A model generated the notes under the pieces. It made no database searches. It was not told where the DNA came from and saw only the letters and a list, made by a program, of their open reading frames with translations. A DNA stretch of 64,000 bases from the NCBI RefSeq assembly GCF_900258035.1, contig NZ_OGTP01000009.1:1-64000 (forward strand). Reading direction: 5' to 3'. Shown piece by piece: positions 8,138-17,182 of the stretch (positions within the stretch are counted from its first letter, which is position 1; every line of letters begins with the position of its first letter). This DNA is from Caballeronia novacaledonica (GTDB taxonomy: Bacteria; Pseudomonadota; Gammaproteobacteria; Burkholderiales; Burkholderiaceae). A program made the position numbers and the translations under genes.

Positions 8138-9388
8138 TCAGGTCACCGATGCGCGCTCGGCGAACTCCGGCGCGCGCCAGCTTTCGGTCGCGACCACGTC
8201 GCGCAGGACTTCGACTGCGTCCCATACATCGACGAAACGCGTGTAGAGCGGCGTGAAGCCGAAGCGCAGAATGCGCGGCTCGCGATAATCACCGATCACG
8301 CCGCGCGCGATCAGCGCCTGCATCACTTCATAGCCGTTCGGATGCTCGAAACTCGCCTGCGAGCCGCGCTGTGCATGCTCGCGCGGCGTCGCGAGCGAGA
8401 GCGGGAATTCGCCGCAACGTTCCTCGACCAGACGAATGAACAGATCGCTCAGCGCGAGCGACTTGCGGCGCAGCGCCTGCATGTCGGTTTGCAGAAACAC
8501 GTCGAGCCCGCATTCGACGAGCGACATCGACACGATCGGCTGCGTGCCGCACAGAAAGCGGCCGATGCCGTCGTCCGGGCGATACACCGGGTTCATCTCG
8601 AACGGTTTTTTGTGCCCCCACCAGCCGGATAGCGGCTGCGAGAACGCGTTCTGATGGCGCTTGGGCACCCACACGAACGCGGGCGAGCCGGGTCCGCCGT
8701 TCAGATACTTGTACGTGCAACCAACGGCATAGTCCGCGCCGACGCCGTTCAGATCGACCGGCACCGCGCCCGCCGAATGCGCCAGATCCCATACCGCGAG
8801 CGCGCCCGCGCGATGAATCGTCTGCGTGAGCGCGGCCATGTCGTGCATGTAGCCGGTGCGGTAATTGACGTGCGTGATCATCGCGATCGCGGTGTTTTCG
8901 TCGATGGTGGCCGGCAGTTCCGAAGGATCGTCGACGAGACGCAGTTCGTAGCCGCGATCGAGCTGCTCGATCAAACCCTGCGCGATGTACAGATCGGTCG
9001 GAAAGTTCGAACGTTCGGAGACGATCACGCGCCGCTTCGGATCGCGCTCGTTCGCGAGCTTGAGCGCGGCCGAGAGAATCTTGAAGAGATTCGCGGAAAT
9101 CGTGTCCGTCACGACGACTTCGTCTTCGCCCGCGCCGATCAGCGGTGCGAGCTTGTTGCCGAGGCGCTTGGGCAGCGCGAACCAGCCCGCCGTGTTCCAG
9201 CTTCGGATCAGACCTTCGCCCCATTCGGCGGTGATCACGTCGGCGGCGCGCGCGGCGGAGGCTTTCGGCGGCACGCCGAGCGAATTGCCGTCGAGATAGA
9301 TCACGCCGTCGACCAATGCGAACTGGTCGCGCAGCGCGGCAAGCGGATCGTCGCGGTCGAGCGCGGCGGCTTCGTCACGATTTTTCAT
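8138..9388 (-). CDS. kynU: Kynureninase
   Basis: 416 aa from MKNRDEAA, matching the usual bacterial length. The fold-type I PLP lysine lies in [15 protein letters not shown]; also visible are [13 protein letters not shown] at the N-terminus and [14 protein letters not shown] (PLP Asp region). It cleaves kynurenine to anthranilate plus alanine. The start is uncertain: in-frame ATGs at 9415 and 9400 also exist, and the one at 9415 overlaps the kynB stop (TGATG), which would give translational coupling but adds ten unconserved residues. It is the middle gene of the kyn operon. Confidence 0.95.
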   Translation of the reverse strand: MKNRDEAAALDRDDPLAALRDQFALVDGVIYLDGNSLGVPPKASAARAADVITAEWGEGLIRSWNTAGWFALPKRLGNKLAPLIGAGEDEVVVTDTISANLFKILSAALKLANERDPKRRVIVSERSNFPTDLYIAQGLIEQLDRGYELRLVDDPSELPATIDENTAIAMITHVNYRTGYMHDMAALTQTIHRAGALAVWDLAHSAGAVPVDLNGVGADYAVGCTYKYLNGGPGSPAFVWVPKRHQNAFSQPLSGWWGHKKPFEMNPVYRPDDGIGRFLCGTQPIVSMSLVECGLDVFLQTDMQALRRKSLALSDLFIRLVEERCGEFPLSLATPREHAQRGSQASFEHPNGYEVMQALIARGVIGDYREPRILRFGFTPLYTRFVDVWDAVEVLRDVVATESWRAPEFAERASVT

Positions 9389-9414
9389 CGAAAAGTCCAT
9401 AAATTTGAAGATCA

Positions 9415-10041
9415 TCAGGAAAGCGGACGTAGGACGGCGCGAACCGGACTCGCATCGAGCGACGTGAATTTGAGCGGCAGCGCGATCAGTTCGTAATCGC
9501 CGGGCGCGACTGCGTCGAGCACGAGACCTTCGAGGATCGCCATGCCGTGGACGCGGATGCGCCTGTGCGCGTCCATCGTCTTCGAGTCTTGCGGATCCAG
9601 CGACGGCGTGTCGATGCCGATCAGTTTCACGCCTTTTTCAGCCAGCAAGTCGATGGTTTCCGGCGCGACGGCGGTAAAGGCGCTGTCCCACGCATCGAGC
9701 GGCGCGTTCGTGTACGTGCGAAGCAGAACGCGCGCCGGGACGCCGTCGAGATGCGCGGCGATGTGTTCGGGCGTCACGAGCGGCGAAGCACCGATGCAGT
9801 GCACGACGCGGCACGCGCCGATATACGTCTCGAGCGCGACTGCGCCGATCGGCTTGCCGTGTTCGTCGTAGTGGAGCGGCGCGTCGGCGTGCGCGCCGGT
9901 GTGCGGCGAGAGCGTGAGTCGCGCCACGTTGACGGGCGAGCCCGCCTCCATGCGCCACACCCGCTCGATACCGACCGGCGTGTCGCCCGGCCAAACGGGC
10001 GTGCCAGTATCGATCGGCGGGGAAATGTCGAGAAGCGTCAT
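9415..10041 (-). CDS. kynB: Kynurenine formamidase (arylformamidase)
   Basis: 208 aa, a complete KynB of the cyclase/metal hydrolase family. The N-terminus [18 protein letters not shown] is diagnostic, and the zinc site [12 protein letters not shown] lies at residues 47-58. It hydrolyses N-formylkynurenine to kynurenine. It is the first gene of kynB-kynU-kynA and is divergent from an Lrp/AsnC regulator (133-nt gap), the same layout as in Pseudomonas, where that regulator is KynR and responds to kynurenine. Confidence 0.96.
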   Translation of the reverse strand: MTLLDISPPIDTGTPVWPGDTPVGIERVWRMEAGSPVNVARLTLSPHTGAHADAPLHYDEHGKPIGAVALETYIGACRVVHCIGASPLVTPEHIAAHLDGVPARVLLRTYTNAPLDAWDSAFTAVAPETIDLLAEKGVKLIGIDTPSLDPQDSKTMDAHRRIRVHGMAILEGLVLDAVAPGDYELIALPLKFTSLDASPVRAVLRPLS

Positions 10042-10174
10042 GACGCGCCCTAGCAGAAATCGTAAAGATGCGTCAAATCATAGTCGCGTTATCTCGAAAG
10101 GTGCTTGCGAAATAACCACCCAAAAGTGTCGCGCTTAGAACATAATTCGATGAAATGGGCTAGGGGACTCAAAA
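10042..10174. promoter_or_regulatory. Divergent kynB / kynR control region
   Basis: A 133-nt AT-richer gap between the two starts. CATAAT at 10141-10146 is a candidate -10 for the regulator gene, without a good -35. It must hold both promoters and the regulator's binding site, which I cannot delimit. Confidence 0.5.
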
Positions 10175-10678
10175 ATGACCGGCTTCACGCTCGATGCAAC
10201 CGATTGCCGAATTCTGGCGGTACTGCAGGAAGATGGACGGATCAGTAACCTGGACCTGGCGGAGCGCATTTCGCTCTCGCCGTCGGCGTGCTTGCGTCGA
10301 ATGCGGCTGCTGGAAGAGGAAGGGGTGATCGCGAGTTATCGCGCGTGCCTCGATCGCGAGCGGCTCGGCATCGAACTGGAGGCGTTCGTCCACGTTTCGA
10401 TGCGCAACGACCAGGAAAACTGGCACGAGAAGTTCGCGGCGGCCGTGCGCGAATGGCCGGAAGTGGTCGGCGCGTTCGTCGTCACCGGCGACACGCATTA
10501 CGTGCTGCGCGTGCTCGCGCACAACCTCAAGCATTACTCCGACTTCATTCTGTCGAAGCTCTATAAGGCGCCCGGCGTGATCGACATCCGCTCGAACATC
10601 GTGCTTCAGACGATGAAAGACGACGCGGGCGTGCCGGTCGCGCTGATCGAACAGCCGGGGCGCGCGCACACGCCCTAA
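10175..10678 (+). CDS. kynR: Lrp/AsnC family regulator, probably KynR
   Basis: 167 aa. The N-terminal Lrp HTH is at residues 4-55 (LDATDCRILAVLQEDGRISN, SPSACLRRMRLLEEEGVI). The AsnC/RAM ligand domain is at about 65-145 (AFVHVSMRNDQENWHEKFAAA, VTGDTHYVLRVLA). Such regulators respond to amino acids; placed divergently from kynB it should be the kynurenine-responsive activator of the kyn operon. That function is inferred from context; the family is certain. It converges on the flavin reductase gene with 3 nt between stops. Confidence 0.88.
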   Translation: MTGFTLDATDCRILAVLQEDGRISNLDLAERISLSPSACLRRMRLLEEEGVIASYRACLDRERLGIELEAFVHVSMRNDQENWHEKFAAAVREWPEVVGAFVVTGDTHYVLRVLAHNLKHYSDFILSKLYKAPGVIDIRSNIVLQTMKDDAGVPVALIEQPGRAHTP

Positions 10679-10681
10679 GCG

Positions 10682-11194
10682 TTATTCCAGCGGTCCCAGC
10701 GTGTGGAAACCGCCCGCTTGGAAGACGAGCGGCGCGACCTGCGTCGCGTCTTCGCGCACGCCGCAACGCTCCACTTCACCGACGAAAATAACGTGGTCGC
10801 CCTCGTCGTAGCGGCTGCGGTTGTGGCACTCGAACCATGCGAGCGCGCCGTCGAGCACGGGCATGCCGGTGTCGCCGGCGGCGTGCGAGACGCCCGCGAA
10901 ACGGTCGCCCTTGACCGTGGCGAAACGCCGGCACAGGTCGATCTGCGACGCCGCGAGCACATTCACGACGTAGTGGCTGTTCGCGCGGAACACCGGCATC
11001 GACGCCGATTTGGTCGCGAGACTCCACAGCACGAGCGGTGGATTGAGCGATACCGAATTGAACGAGCTCGCGGTGATGCCGATCAACTGGCCGTTTTCGG
11101 TGCGCGTCGTGATGACGGTGACGCCGGTTGCAAACTGGCCGAGCGCGGCGCGAAAGGTGGTTGGATCGAAATTCGGGGTTTTGGCGCGTGTCAT
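10682..11194 (-). CDS. Flavin reductase family protein
   Basis: 170 aa, a flavin reductase-like FMN-binding split barrel: FRAALGQFATGVTVITT, GITASSFNSVSLNPPLVLWSL (FMN contact), FRANSHYVVNVLA and HVIFVGEVERC. Such proteins reduce FMN or FAD with NAD(P)H, usually for a two-component monooxygenase. No oxygenase partner gene is adjacent, so the partner is unknown. It stands alone on the reverse strand, convergent with kynR; the 322-nt gap upstream should hold its promoter. Confidence 0.85.
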   Translation of the reverse strand: MTRAKTPNFDPTTFRAALGQFATGVTVITTRTENGQLIGITASSFNSVSLNPPLVLWSLATKSASMPVFRANSHYVVNVLAASQIDLCRRFATVKGDRFAGVSHAAGDTGMPVLDGALAWFECHNRSRYDEGDHVIFVGEVERCGVREDATQVAPLVFQAGGFHTLGPLE

Positions 11195-11516
11195 TTGGCA
11201 GATGAGCAGGCAAATGGGCGGTCGAGTGTGTCGTGTGCTGCCGAGCCGGCCGCGCGTCGCGCTTCAGTCGGAAGAACCTTTTCAGAAATCATGTAAAAAC
11301 TGGAGATTTGTGTCGATTCTATCGGAATCGGCTGTCGCCGGCCGCCAAATGACCGTATTCCGGCAGCAAGTTTTCCGCCGCCAAGGGGCTTTCAGCGCGG
11401 GCTCGCCAAACCCAGTAAGCTCGGATTCATCGCGTCCGGACGATTGAAGAAACGGCCGGGCGCATCCATATGCATGATCCGCGGCGTGGCCGCATGCACT
11501 TGATGAGGAGTCGCGC
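11195..11516. other. Intergenic region between flavin reductase and msrA
   Basis: 322 nt without a credible gene; the genes on either side are divergent. It is locally AT-rich around 11270-11330 (AAATCATGTAAAAACTGG), probably promoter DNA. I see no clear operator, repeat or hairpin. Confidence 0.5.
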
Positions 11517-12077
11517 ATGACGCAGCAAAACGAGCAGGCCAGAACCGAAACCGCGACGCTCGGCGGCGGATGTTTCTGGTGCACCGAAGCCGTGTTTCTC
11601 GCGGTCCAGGGCGTGGAGTCGGTCGAATCGGGCTATGCGGGCGGCAGGGTGGTGAATCCGTCGTACGAGCAGGTTTGCAGCGGCGACACGGGACATGCCG
11701 AAGTGGTGAAGGTCGTGTTCGATCCGTCCGTCATCGGTTATCGCGAAATTCTCGAAATCTTCTTCGCGACGCACGATCCGACCCAACTCAACCGTCAGGG
11801 CAACGATGTCGGCACGCAGTATCGCTCGGCCGTGTTCACGCATTCGGACGAGCAACGCGCGACCGCGCTCGACGTGATCGAAGAACTCGGGCGCGAAGAC
11901 GTGTTCGACAAGACCATCGTCACGCAAGTCGTGCCGCTCGACGACGACTACTTTCCGGCCGAGGCGTATCACCAGAACTATTTCGCGCAGCATCCGGATC
12001 AGGGTTATTGCGCGGCGGTCGTCGGGCCGAAGGTGGCGAAGTTCCGCAAGAAGTTCGCGCATCGCCTGAAGGCGTGA
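11517..12077 (+). CDS. msrA: Peptide-methionine (S)-S-oxide reductase MsrA
   Basis: 186 aa. The catalytic GCFWC motif with nucleophile Cys19 (LGGGCFWCTEAVF), then VESGYAGG, VVKVVFDPSVIGYREIL and FFATHDPTQLNRQGNDVGTQYRS are all canonical. GYCAAVVGPKVAKFRKKF near the C-terminus supplies a single resolving Cys. It repairs methionine-S-sulfoxide in proteins with thioredoxin as reductant. TGAGGAG precedes the ATG. It converges on the DUF72 gene with 7 nt between stops. Confidence 0.97.
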   Translation: MTQQNEQARTETATLGGGCFWCTEAVFLAVQGVESVESGYAGGRVVNPSYEQVCSGDTGHAEVVKVVFDPSVIGYREILEIFFATHDPTQLNRQGNDVGTQYRSAVFTHSDEQRATALDVIEELGREDVFDKTIVTQVVPLDDDYFPAEAYHQNYFAQHPDQGYCAAVVGPKVAKFRKKFAHRLKA

Positions 12078-12084
12078 TGCGCTT

Positions 12085-13176
12085 CTAGTCGCCGCGCGCG
12101 CGCTCGCATTCCGCCGCGATGCCGCGCGCCAGCTCGAAGCATGTGAGCGGCGCCGAGCCTTCCGCCTTGTTGTTCGCCGCGATCACCACCGGCTGGCCCG
12201 CGATCGCATAGCGGGCGGCGAGTTCGGCGAGCGCCTCGCGCGTGTCGCGGTCTTCGTCGACGATCTTGTCGAACGGCTCGTACTTCGCCTTCGCCTGTTC
12301 ATAGCGAAAGCCGCTGTGCAGACTCCAGCGCACGATAAGCGGTCCCATGCTTTCCTCATCCAGCAACGCGAGCGCCTTCGCCTGACGGCGCACGTCCGGC
12401 ATGCGCGCATGCACGCCGATGCAGTAGCGCACATTCGCCTCGCGCAGCGCGCGGATGAAGCGCGGCGTGAGCATGACCGCGTCGCGGATTTCGACCGCGT
12501 AGCACGACTCGCCTTCGAGCGGCGGCAGCGCGTGCAAAAACGTCGTCAGCCGTTCGATGAAACCTGCCGGATCGACGATCATCGCATCGGGCAGCGGCGA
12601 GAACTGGAACACGAGCGCGCCCGCTTTCGCGCCGAGACCGCCGATGCACGGCGTCACGAATTCATCGATGGCGATCCGCGCATTCAGAAACGCCGGATTG
12701 TCCGCGTCCGGCGTGCCGCGCTCGCCGCGGATGAAGGCATCGGTGACGGAGGCGGGCGCCTTGACGATGAAGCGAAAGTGCGCGGGCACTTGCGATGCGT
12801 AGCGCGCGTATTCCGCGAGCGACAGCGGCGCGTAAAACGAGCGGTCGATCGACACGCTCTTTAGCAGCGGATGCGCGCCGTAGGCGGTGAGACCGTCGCG
12901 GGAGAGCTTGCTGTTCGAATACTCGCCGCCGTAGACGATGCCGCGCCAGCCCGGAAACGACCACGTCGATGTGCCGAGATGGATCGCGTCGGGCAGGCGC
13001 TTCGCGATGGATTCGAGTTCCGGCTGCGATGGCGCGGGCAGTACGCCGCGCGCCTTGGGCTGCTTCGGCGGTTTCGCGGGTTCCGCCGAAGCCGGCGCAG
13101 AGGCAGACGCAGGCTCGCCGAAAAGATCGAACTCGCGGTTCAGAGCGCCTTCTCGTAGATATAGCGCCGCGACCAC
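12085..13176 (-). CDS. DUF72 domain protein (YecE family)
   Basis: Up to 363 aa. The DUF72 TIM-barrel-like domain is recognisable from about residue 60: IHLGTSTWSFPGWRGIVY, SIDRSFYAPLSLAEY, FRFIVKAPASVTDAF, GALVFQFSPLPD, YAVEIRD and VIAANNKAEGSAP. Function is unknown. The N-terminal 55 residues are Ala/Pro-rich linker. The start is uncertain: GTG at 13176 lies 37 nt inside the cfa gene, while relatives I recall begin near NREFDLFGEP, where only a CTG is available (see findings). It is probably co-transcribed with cfa. Confidence 0.85.
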   Translation of the reverse strand: MVAALYLREGALNREFDLFGEPASASAPASAEPAKPPKQPKARGVLPAPSQPELESIAKRLPDAIHLGTSTWSFPGWRGIVYGGEYSNSKLSRDGLTAYGAHPLLKSVSIDRSFYAPLSLAEYARYASQVPAHFRFIVKAPASVTDAFIRGERGTPDADNPAFLNARIAIDEFVTPCIGGLGAKAGALVFQFSPLPDAMIVDPAGFIERLTTFLHALPPLEGESCYAVEIRDAVMLTPRFIRALREANVRYCIGVHARMPDVRRQAKALALLDEESMGPLIVRWSLHSGFRYEQAKAKYEPFDKIVDEDRDTREALAELAARYAIAGQPVVIAANNKAEGSAPLTCFELARGIAAECERARGD

Positions 13177-14354
13177 GGCAGCGTCTTCGCGCTGCGCCCC
13201 GCCTTGCGGCAGATCACCTGATAGATCGACACGTCGTCGTTTTCGAACGCGTACGCGCAGCCCGCGAGATACACGCGCCAGATGCGGAAGTGCTCATCGT
13301 CGACGAGCTTCTTCGCTTTCTCCGAATTCTCCTCGAACTTGTCGGCCCAGATGTCGAGCGTACGCGCGTAATGCCGCCGCAAGCTCTCGACGTCGAGCGC
13401 TTCCAGCCCGCCGCGCTGCATGCTTTCGAGCGCGAGGCTGATGTGCGGCAGCTCGCCGTCCGGGAACACGAATTTGTCGATGAACTCGCCGCCGCCGAGC
13501 GAAGTCTCGCCGCTGTCGGCATCCGACGACGTGATGCCGTGATTCATCGCGATGCCGTCGTCGACGAGCAGATCGCGGATCTTCGCGAAGTACTCCGGCA
13601 GCTTCTTGCGCCCGACGTGCTCGAACATGCCGACGCTCGTGATGCGGTCGAACTGCCCGGGAATGTCGCGATAATCCTGCAGACGAATTTCGATCTGGTT
13701 GTCGAGTCCGGCGGCCTTGACGCGCTCGGTCGCGAGCCTGAACTGGTTCTCGGAGAGCGTGACGCCCACGCATTTCGCGCCGAACTTCTGCGCCGCGCGG
13801 ATCACGAGCGCGCCCCAGCCGCAGCCGATATCGAGCAGACGCTGGCCCGGCTCAAGCTGAATCTTCGTCAGGATGTGGTCGATTTTCTTGAGCTGCGCGG
13901 TGTCGATGTCTTCGTCGCCGTTCTCGAAGTACGCGCAGGAGTAGACCATGTTCTTGTCGAGCCAGAGCTCGTAGAACTCGTTCGACACATCGTAGTGGTA
14001 CTGAATGGCTTTCTTGTCCGACGTCTTCGAGTGATTGAAGTAACGCCGCACGCGGGCGAGCTTGCCGGCGCTCGTCACCGTGCTTTTCGCGAGCGAATAG
14101 CTGATGTTGATGATGTCGGAGAGCTTTCCCTCGATGTCGATCTTGCCCTTCACATAGGCTTCACCGAGATTGTCGAGACTCGGTTCGAGCAGATACGGCA
14201 GCGCGGTCGCGCTCTTCACGTGCAGCGTCACCTGAGGCGCGGCGAACTGGCCGAAATCGTGCTGCTGGCCGTCCCACAGCACGAGCCGCGCGGGCAGATT
14301 GGCCCGGTCGCGCACTTCCTGAACCCACTGCGTCAGCTTCTTCTCCCAGAACAT
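13140..14354 (-). CDS. cfa: Cyclopropane-fatty-acyl-phospholipid synthase
   Basis: 404 aa. The N-terminal substrate-binding part (LVLWDGQQHDFGQF, YVKGKIDIEGKLSDI) is followed by QYHYDVSNEFYELWLDKNMVY, the SAM-binding motif LLDIGCGWG at residues 173-181, and EMFEH-like GMFEHVGRKKLPEY. It transfers a methylene group from SAM to double bonds of membrane phospholipid acyl chains, typically in stationary phase or acid stress. The 3' end overlaps the DUF72 reading frame by up to 37 nt. No clear promoter was identified. Confidence 0.95.
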   Translation of the reverse strand: MFWEKKLTQWVQEVRDRANLPARLVLWDGQQHDFGQFAAPQVTLHVKSATALPYLLEPSLDNLGEAYVKGKIDIEGKLSDIINISYSLAKSTVTSAGKLARVRRYFNHSKTSDKKAIQYHYDVSNEFYELWLDKNMVYSCAYFENGDEDIDTAQLKKIDHILTKIQLEPGQRLLDIGCGWGALVIRAAQKFGAKCVGVTLSENQFRLATERVKAAGLDNQIEIRLQDYRDIPGQFDRITSVGMFEHVGRKKLPEYFAKIRDLLVDDGIAMNHGITSSDADSGETSLGGGEFIDKFVFPDGELPHISLALESMQRGGLEALDVESLRRHYARTLDIWADKFEENSEKAKKLVDDEHFRIWRVYLAGCAYAFENDDVSIYQVICRKAGRSAKTLPWSRRYIYEKAL

Positions 14355-14437
14355 GCTTGTTTCTCCGCGCTAAAGAAAATCAAGGGAAGGCTCGTGCCTT
14401 CATGTTCGTGCTGCCTGCCGATTCGCCGCTGCTCTGC

Positions 14438-15079
14438 TTACGGTGCGAGCCTCGCGATTCGCCACGGTGCGCCCGCGTCATCACGCGTATAGACGATGCG
14501 GTCGTGCAGGCGCGACGGGCGTCCCTGCCAGAATTCGAGGGTATCGGGCACGAGGCGATAACCGCCCCAGTGCGGCGGGCGCGGCGGCGCTTCGCCGTAT
14601 CGGGCGATCATGTCGCGTTCGCGCGCTTCCAGCGCCTCGCGGCTTTCGAGCGGCTGGCTCTGATCCGATGCCCACGCGCCGATGCGCGAGCCGAGCGGAC
14701 GCGACGCGTAATACGCGTCGCTTTCCTCGTCGCTCGTCTTTTCGACGCGTCCCTCGATGCGCACTTGGCGCTCGAGCTCGATCCAGTGGAACAGCAGGCT
14801 CGCCGCGGGATTGGCGGCGAGCTCGCGGCCCTTGCGGCTATCGTAATTGGTAAAAAAAACGAAGCCACGTTCGTCTACGCCCTTAATGAGCACGATGCGC
14901 GCGGACGGGCGGCCTTGCGAATCGACGGTCGCAAGGGTCATGGCATTCGGTTCGGGCAGCTTCGCGTCGAGTGCCTGGGCGAACCAGGTCTGGAACTGGC
15001 TCACGGGATTCGGCGCGACGTCGGCTGCATCGAGCGCGCCGCGCGAATAGTTTTTGCGAAGGTCTGCGAGGGTCGTCAT
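14438..15079 (-). CDS. pdxH: Pyridoxamine 5'-phosphate oxidase
   Basis: 213 aa, full family length. It has [32 protein letters not shown] N-terminal features (residues about 30-55), the FMN-binding stretch [56 protein letters not shown], and the C-terminal [13 protein letters not shown]. It oxidises PNP/PMP to pyridoxal 5'-phosphate, the cofactor needed here by GlyA and KynU. It stands alone, divergent from tcdA. Confidence 0.97.
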   Translation of the reverse strand: MTTLADLRKNYSRGALDAADVAPNPVSQFQTWFAQALDAKLPEPNAMTLATVDSQGRPSARIVLIKGVDERGFVFFTNYDSRKGRELAANPAASLLFHWIELERQVRIEGRVEKTSDEESDAYYASRPLGSRIGAWASDQSQPLESREALEARERDMIARYGEAPPRPPHWGGYRLVPDTLEFWQGRPSRLHDRIVYTRDDAGAPWRIARLAP

Positions 15080-15362
15080 TTTTATGCAAGCGCTACAGTC
15101 GGGTCAGTATAGCCAAGGTGAAACGATCTTGCCCTGATTAGCCCTGGAGCTGTTGCGTGCCGGCGGTGCGCCGCTTGCACCTATCACGTCCAGAGTTTCG
15201 ATAAGGCAGAATACGCAATTCGCCCGCATTTTGCATGATCGGGCACCCAAGTTCGCACGCTCGACAGCCGCCCGTAAGCATTGATTGACGCCGCACAACG
15301 GGCGCTGCATTTTGCTAGCTTTTAGATTGCTTTCAACGTATCCGGCTTCATCCACGCACGCC

Positions 15363-16208
15363 ATGAACGCTTCATCCGAAACCGCTGTAACGCCGCCTCC
15401 CGAAGACGCCGCCGATCGCGACCGGCGCTTCGGCGGCATCGCGCGCCTGTACGGCGCACCCGCGCTCGCCGCGTTCGAAAGCGCGCATGTCGCGGTGATC
15501 GGCATCGGCGGCGTGGGCTCGTGGGTCGCCGAGGCGCTCGCTCGCAGTGCTGTCGGCAAGCTAACGCTGATCGATCTCGATAATGTCGCCGAAAGCAACA
15601 CGAACCGGCAGATTCACGCGCTCGACGGCAACTACGGTAAGGCGAAAGTCACGGCGATGGCCGAGCGCATCAAGCTGATCGATCCGGCCTGCGACGTGCG
15701 GCAGATCGAGGACTTCGTCGAGCCCGGCAATTTCGACGCGACGCTCGGCGGCGGCTTCGACTACGTGGTCGATGCAATCGACAGCGTACGCACGAAAACC
15801 GCGCTCATCGCGTGGTGCGTGGCGCGCAAGCAGGCGCTCATCACGGTCGGCGGCGCGGGCGGGCAACTGGACCCGACGCGCATTCGCATCGACGATCTCG
15901 CGCTCACGATTCAGGATCCGTTGCTATCGAAGGTGCGCGGCCAGTTGCGCAAGCTGCACGGCTTTCCGCGCGGACCGAAGGCGCGCTTCAAGGTCAGCGC
16001 GGTGTATTCCGACGAGCCGCTGATCTATCCGGAAGCGCCCGCGTGCGATATCAGCGAAGGCGCCGAGCATCTCGAAACGGGCGCGGGCTACGCCGGGCCG
16101 GTCGGACTCAATTGCGCGGGATTCGGATCGAGCGTGTGCGTGACGGCCAGCTTCGGCTTCGCGGCCGCCGCGCACGTGCTGCGCGATCTGGCGAAACGCG
16201 CGGCCTGA
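15363..16208 (+). CDS. tcdA: tRNA threonylcarbamoyladenosine dehydratase
   Basis: 281 aa from MNASSETA. An E1/ThiF-like Rossmann domain has the ATP motif VAVIGIGGVGSW at residues 43-54, LTLIDLDNVAESNTNRQIHA, DYVVDAIDSVRTKTALIAWC and FKVSAVYSDEP. TcdA (CsdL) dehydrates t6A37 of tRNA to the cyclic ct6A form. The upstream tsaE gene in this window acts earlier in the same modification. The start follows the conserved length; a longer reading to 15285 lacks support. Confidence 0.93.
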   Translation: MNASSETAVTPPPEDAADRDRRFGGIARLYGAPALAAFESAHVAVIGIGGVGSWVAEALARSAVGKLTLIDLDNVAESNTNRQIHALDGNYGKAKVTAMAERIKLIDPACDVRQIEDFVEPGNFDATLGGGFDYVVDAIDSVRTKTALIAWCVARKQALITVGGAGGQLDPTRIRIDDLALTIQDPLLSKVRGQLRKLHGFPRGPKARFKVSAVYSDEPLIYPEAPACDISEGAEHLETGAGYAGPVGLNCAGFGSSVCVTASFGFAAAAHVLRDLAKRAA

Positions 16209-16215
16209 AACGAAA

Positions 16216-16240
16216 ACGGCCGGCTTCGATAGCCGGCCGT
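16216..16240. terminator. Bidirectional hairpin terminator between tcdA and cnoX-like gene
   Basis: A perfect 10-bp stem ACGGCCGGCT (16216-16225) with 16231-16240 and loop TCGAT, centred between two convergent genes. An A-run precedes it, giving a T-run in the reverse direction. Confidence 0.7.
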
Positions 16241-16259
16241 CGTCCCTTGAAGCGGACGA

Positions 16260-17108
16260 TCAGTTGATCGCCGCGCTCAGCTTGCGCCGCCATTGCGATA
16301 CGAGGTCCGGCTGATTCGCGGCAAGCTCGAACACGGAAAGCATCGTCTTGCGGCCGACGTCGTCCATGAAGGCGCGATCGCGCACGACGATCGCGAGCAG
16401 ATGCTCCAGCGCGCCGCCGTAATCGCGGCCCGCGATCAGCCGGTTGGCGAGCGCGAAACGTGCTTCGAGATCGTCGGGATTCGCGTTCACGGCTTCGATG
16501 AGCGCGTCGGCGGGCGGCAGATCCGCTGCCGCATCGGCGGCGTCGAGTTCGGTCTTCAGCGCGTTGTAGCGCGCGTCGATGCCTTGCGTCGTCTTCGGCG
16601 ACAGCAGCTCGTCTTCTGCCTTCGCCTCGTCGATACGGCGTTCCGCGATCAGCCATTCGATCAGGTCGAGACGCGCGTCGTCGTAACCGGGATCGAGCGT
16701 GAGCGCGGCCTTGATCGTGTCGATCGCCAGCTTGCGATTGCCCGCCGCCCACGCGCCTTGCGCGGCGAGGCGCTCGGCGTCGGCGCCTTGCGGCACGAGA
16801 CGGTCGAGAAACTCGCGCAACTGGCCTTCCGGCAGCACGCCGATGAACTGATCGACCGCGCGTCCATCCGCGAACGCGACGACGTGCGGAATGCTGCGCA
16901 CCTGAAAATGCGCGGCGAGTTCCTGGTTTTCGTCGACGTTCACCTTGACGAGCTTCCATTTGCCCGCGGCTTCGGCTTCGAGCTTTTCCAGCATCGGCCC
17001 GAGCGTCTTGCACGGGCCGCACCAGGGCGCCCAGAAATCGACGAGCACGGGCGCGAGCATCGACGCGTTGATGACGTCGTGCTCGAAGGTGGCGAGGGTC
17101 GTATCCAT
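16260..17108 (-). CDS. Thioredoxin/TPR chaperedoxin, CnoX (YbbN) family
   Basis: 282 aa starting at MDTTLATFEHD, with AGGAG 7 nt upstream. The thioredoxin domain at residues 1-110 carries an intact WCGPC at 29-33 and the cis-Pro loop RSIPHVVAF. The C-terminal part is a TPR-like array (WAAGNRKLAIDTIKAALTLDP, DDLEARFALANRLIAGRDYGGALEHLLAIV). This is the YbbN/CnoX layout; CnoX proteins protect substrates and hand them to GroEL. E. coli YbbN lacks the CxxC, so this copy is probably redox-active. Confidence 0.9.
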   Translation of the reverse strand: MDTTLATFEHDVINASMLAPVLVDFWAPWCGPCKTLGPMLEKLEAEAAGKWKLVKVNVDENQELAAHFQVRSIPHVVAFADGRAVDQFIGVLPEGQLREFLDRLVPQGADAERLAAQGAWAAGNRKLAIDTIKAALTLDPGYDDARLDLIEWLIAERRIDEAKAEDELLSPKTTQGIDARYNALKTELDAADAAADLPPADALIEAVNANPDDLEARFALANRLIAGRDYGGALEHLLAIVVRDRAFMDDVGRKTMLSVFELAANQPDLVSQWRRKLSAAIN

Positions 17109-17182
17109 GCGTTTTCTCCTAATGCTTGCGGTCGATCCCATTCACATTGGGACGATCCGCCTGACTCTCAAGCGCGCACGCC

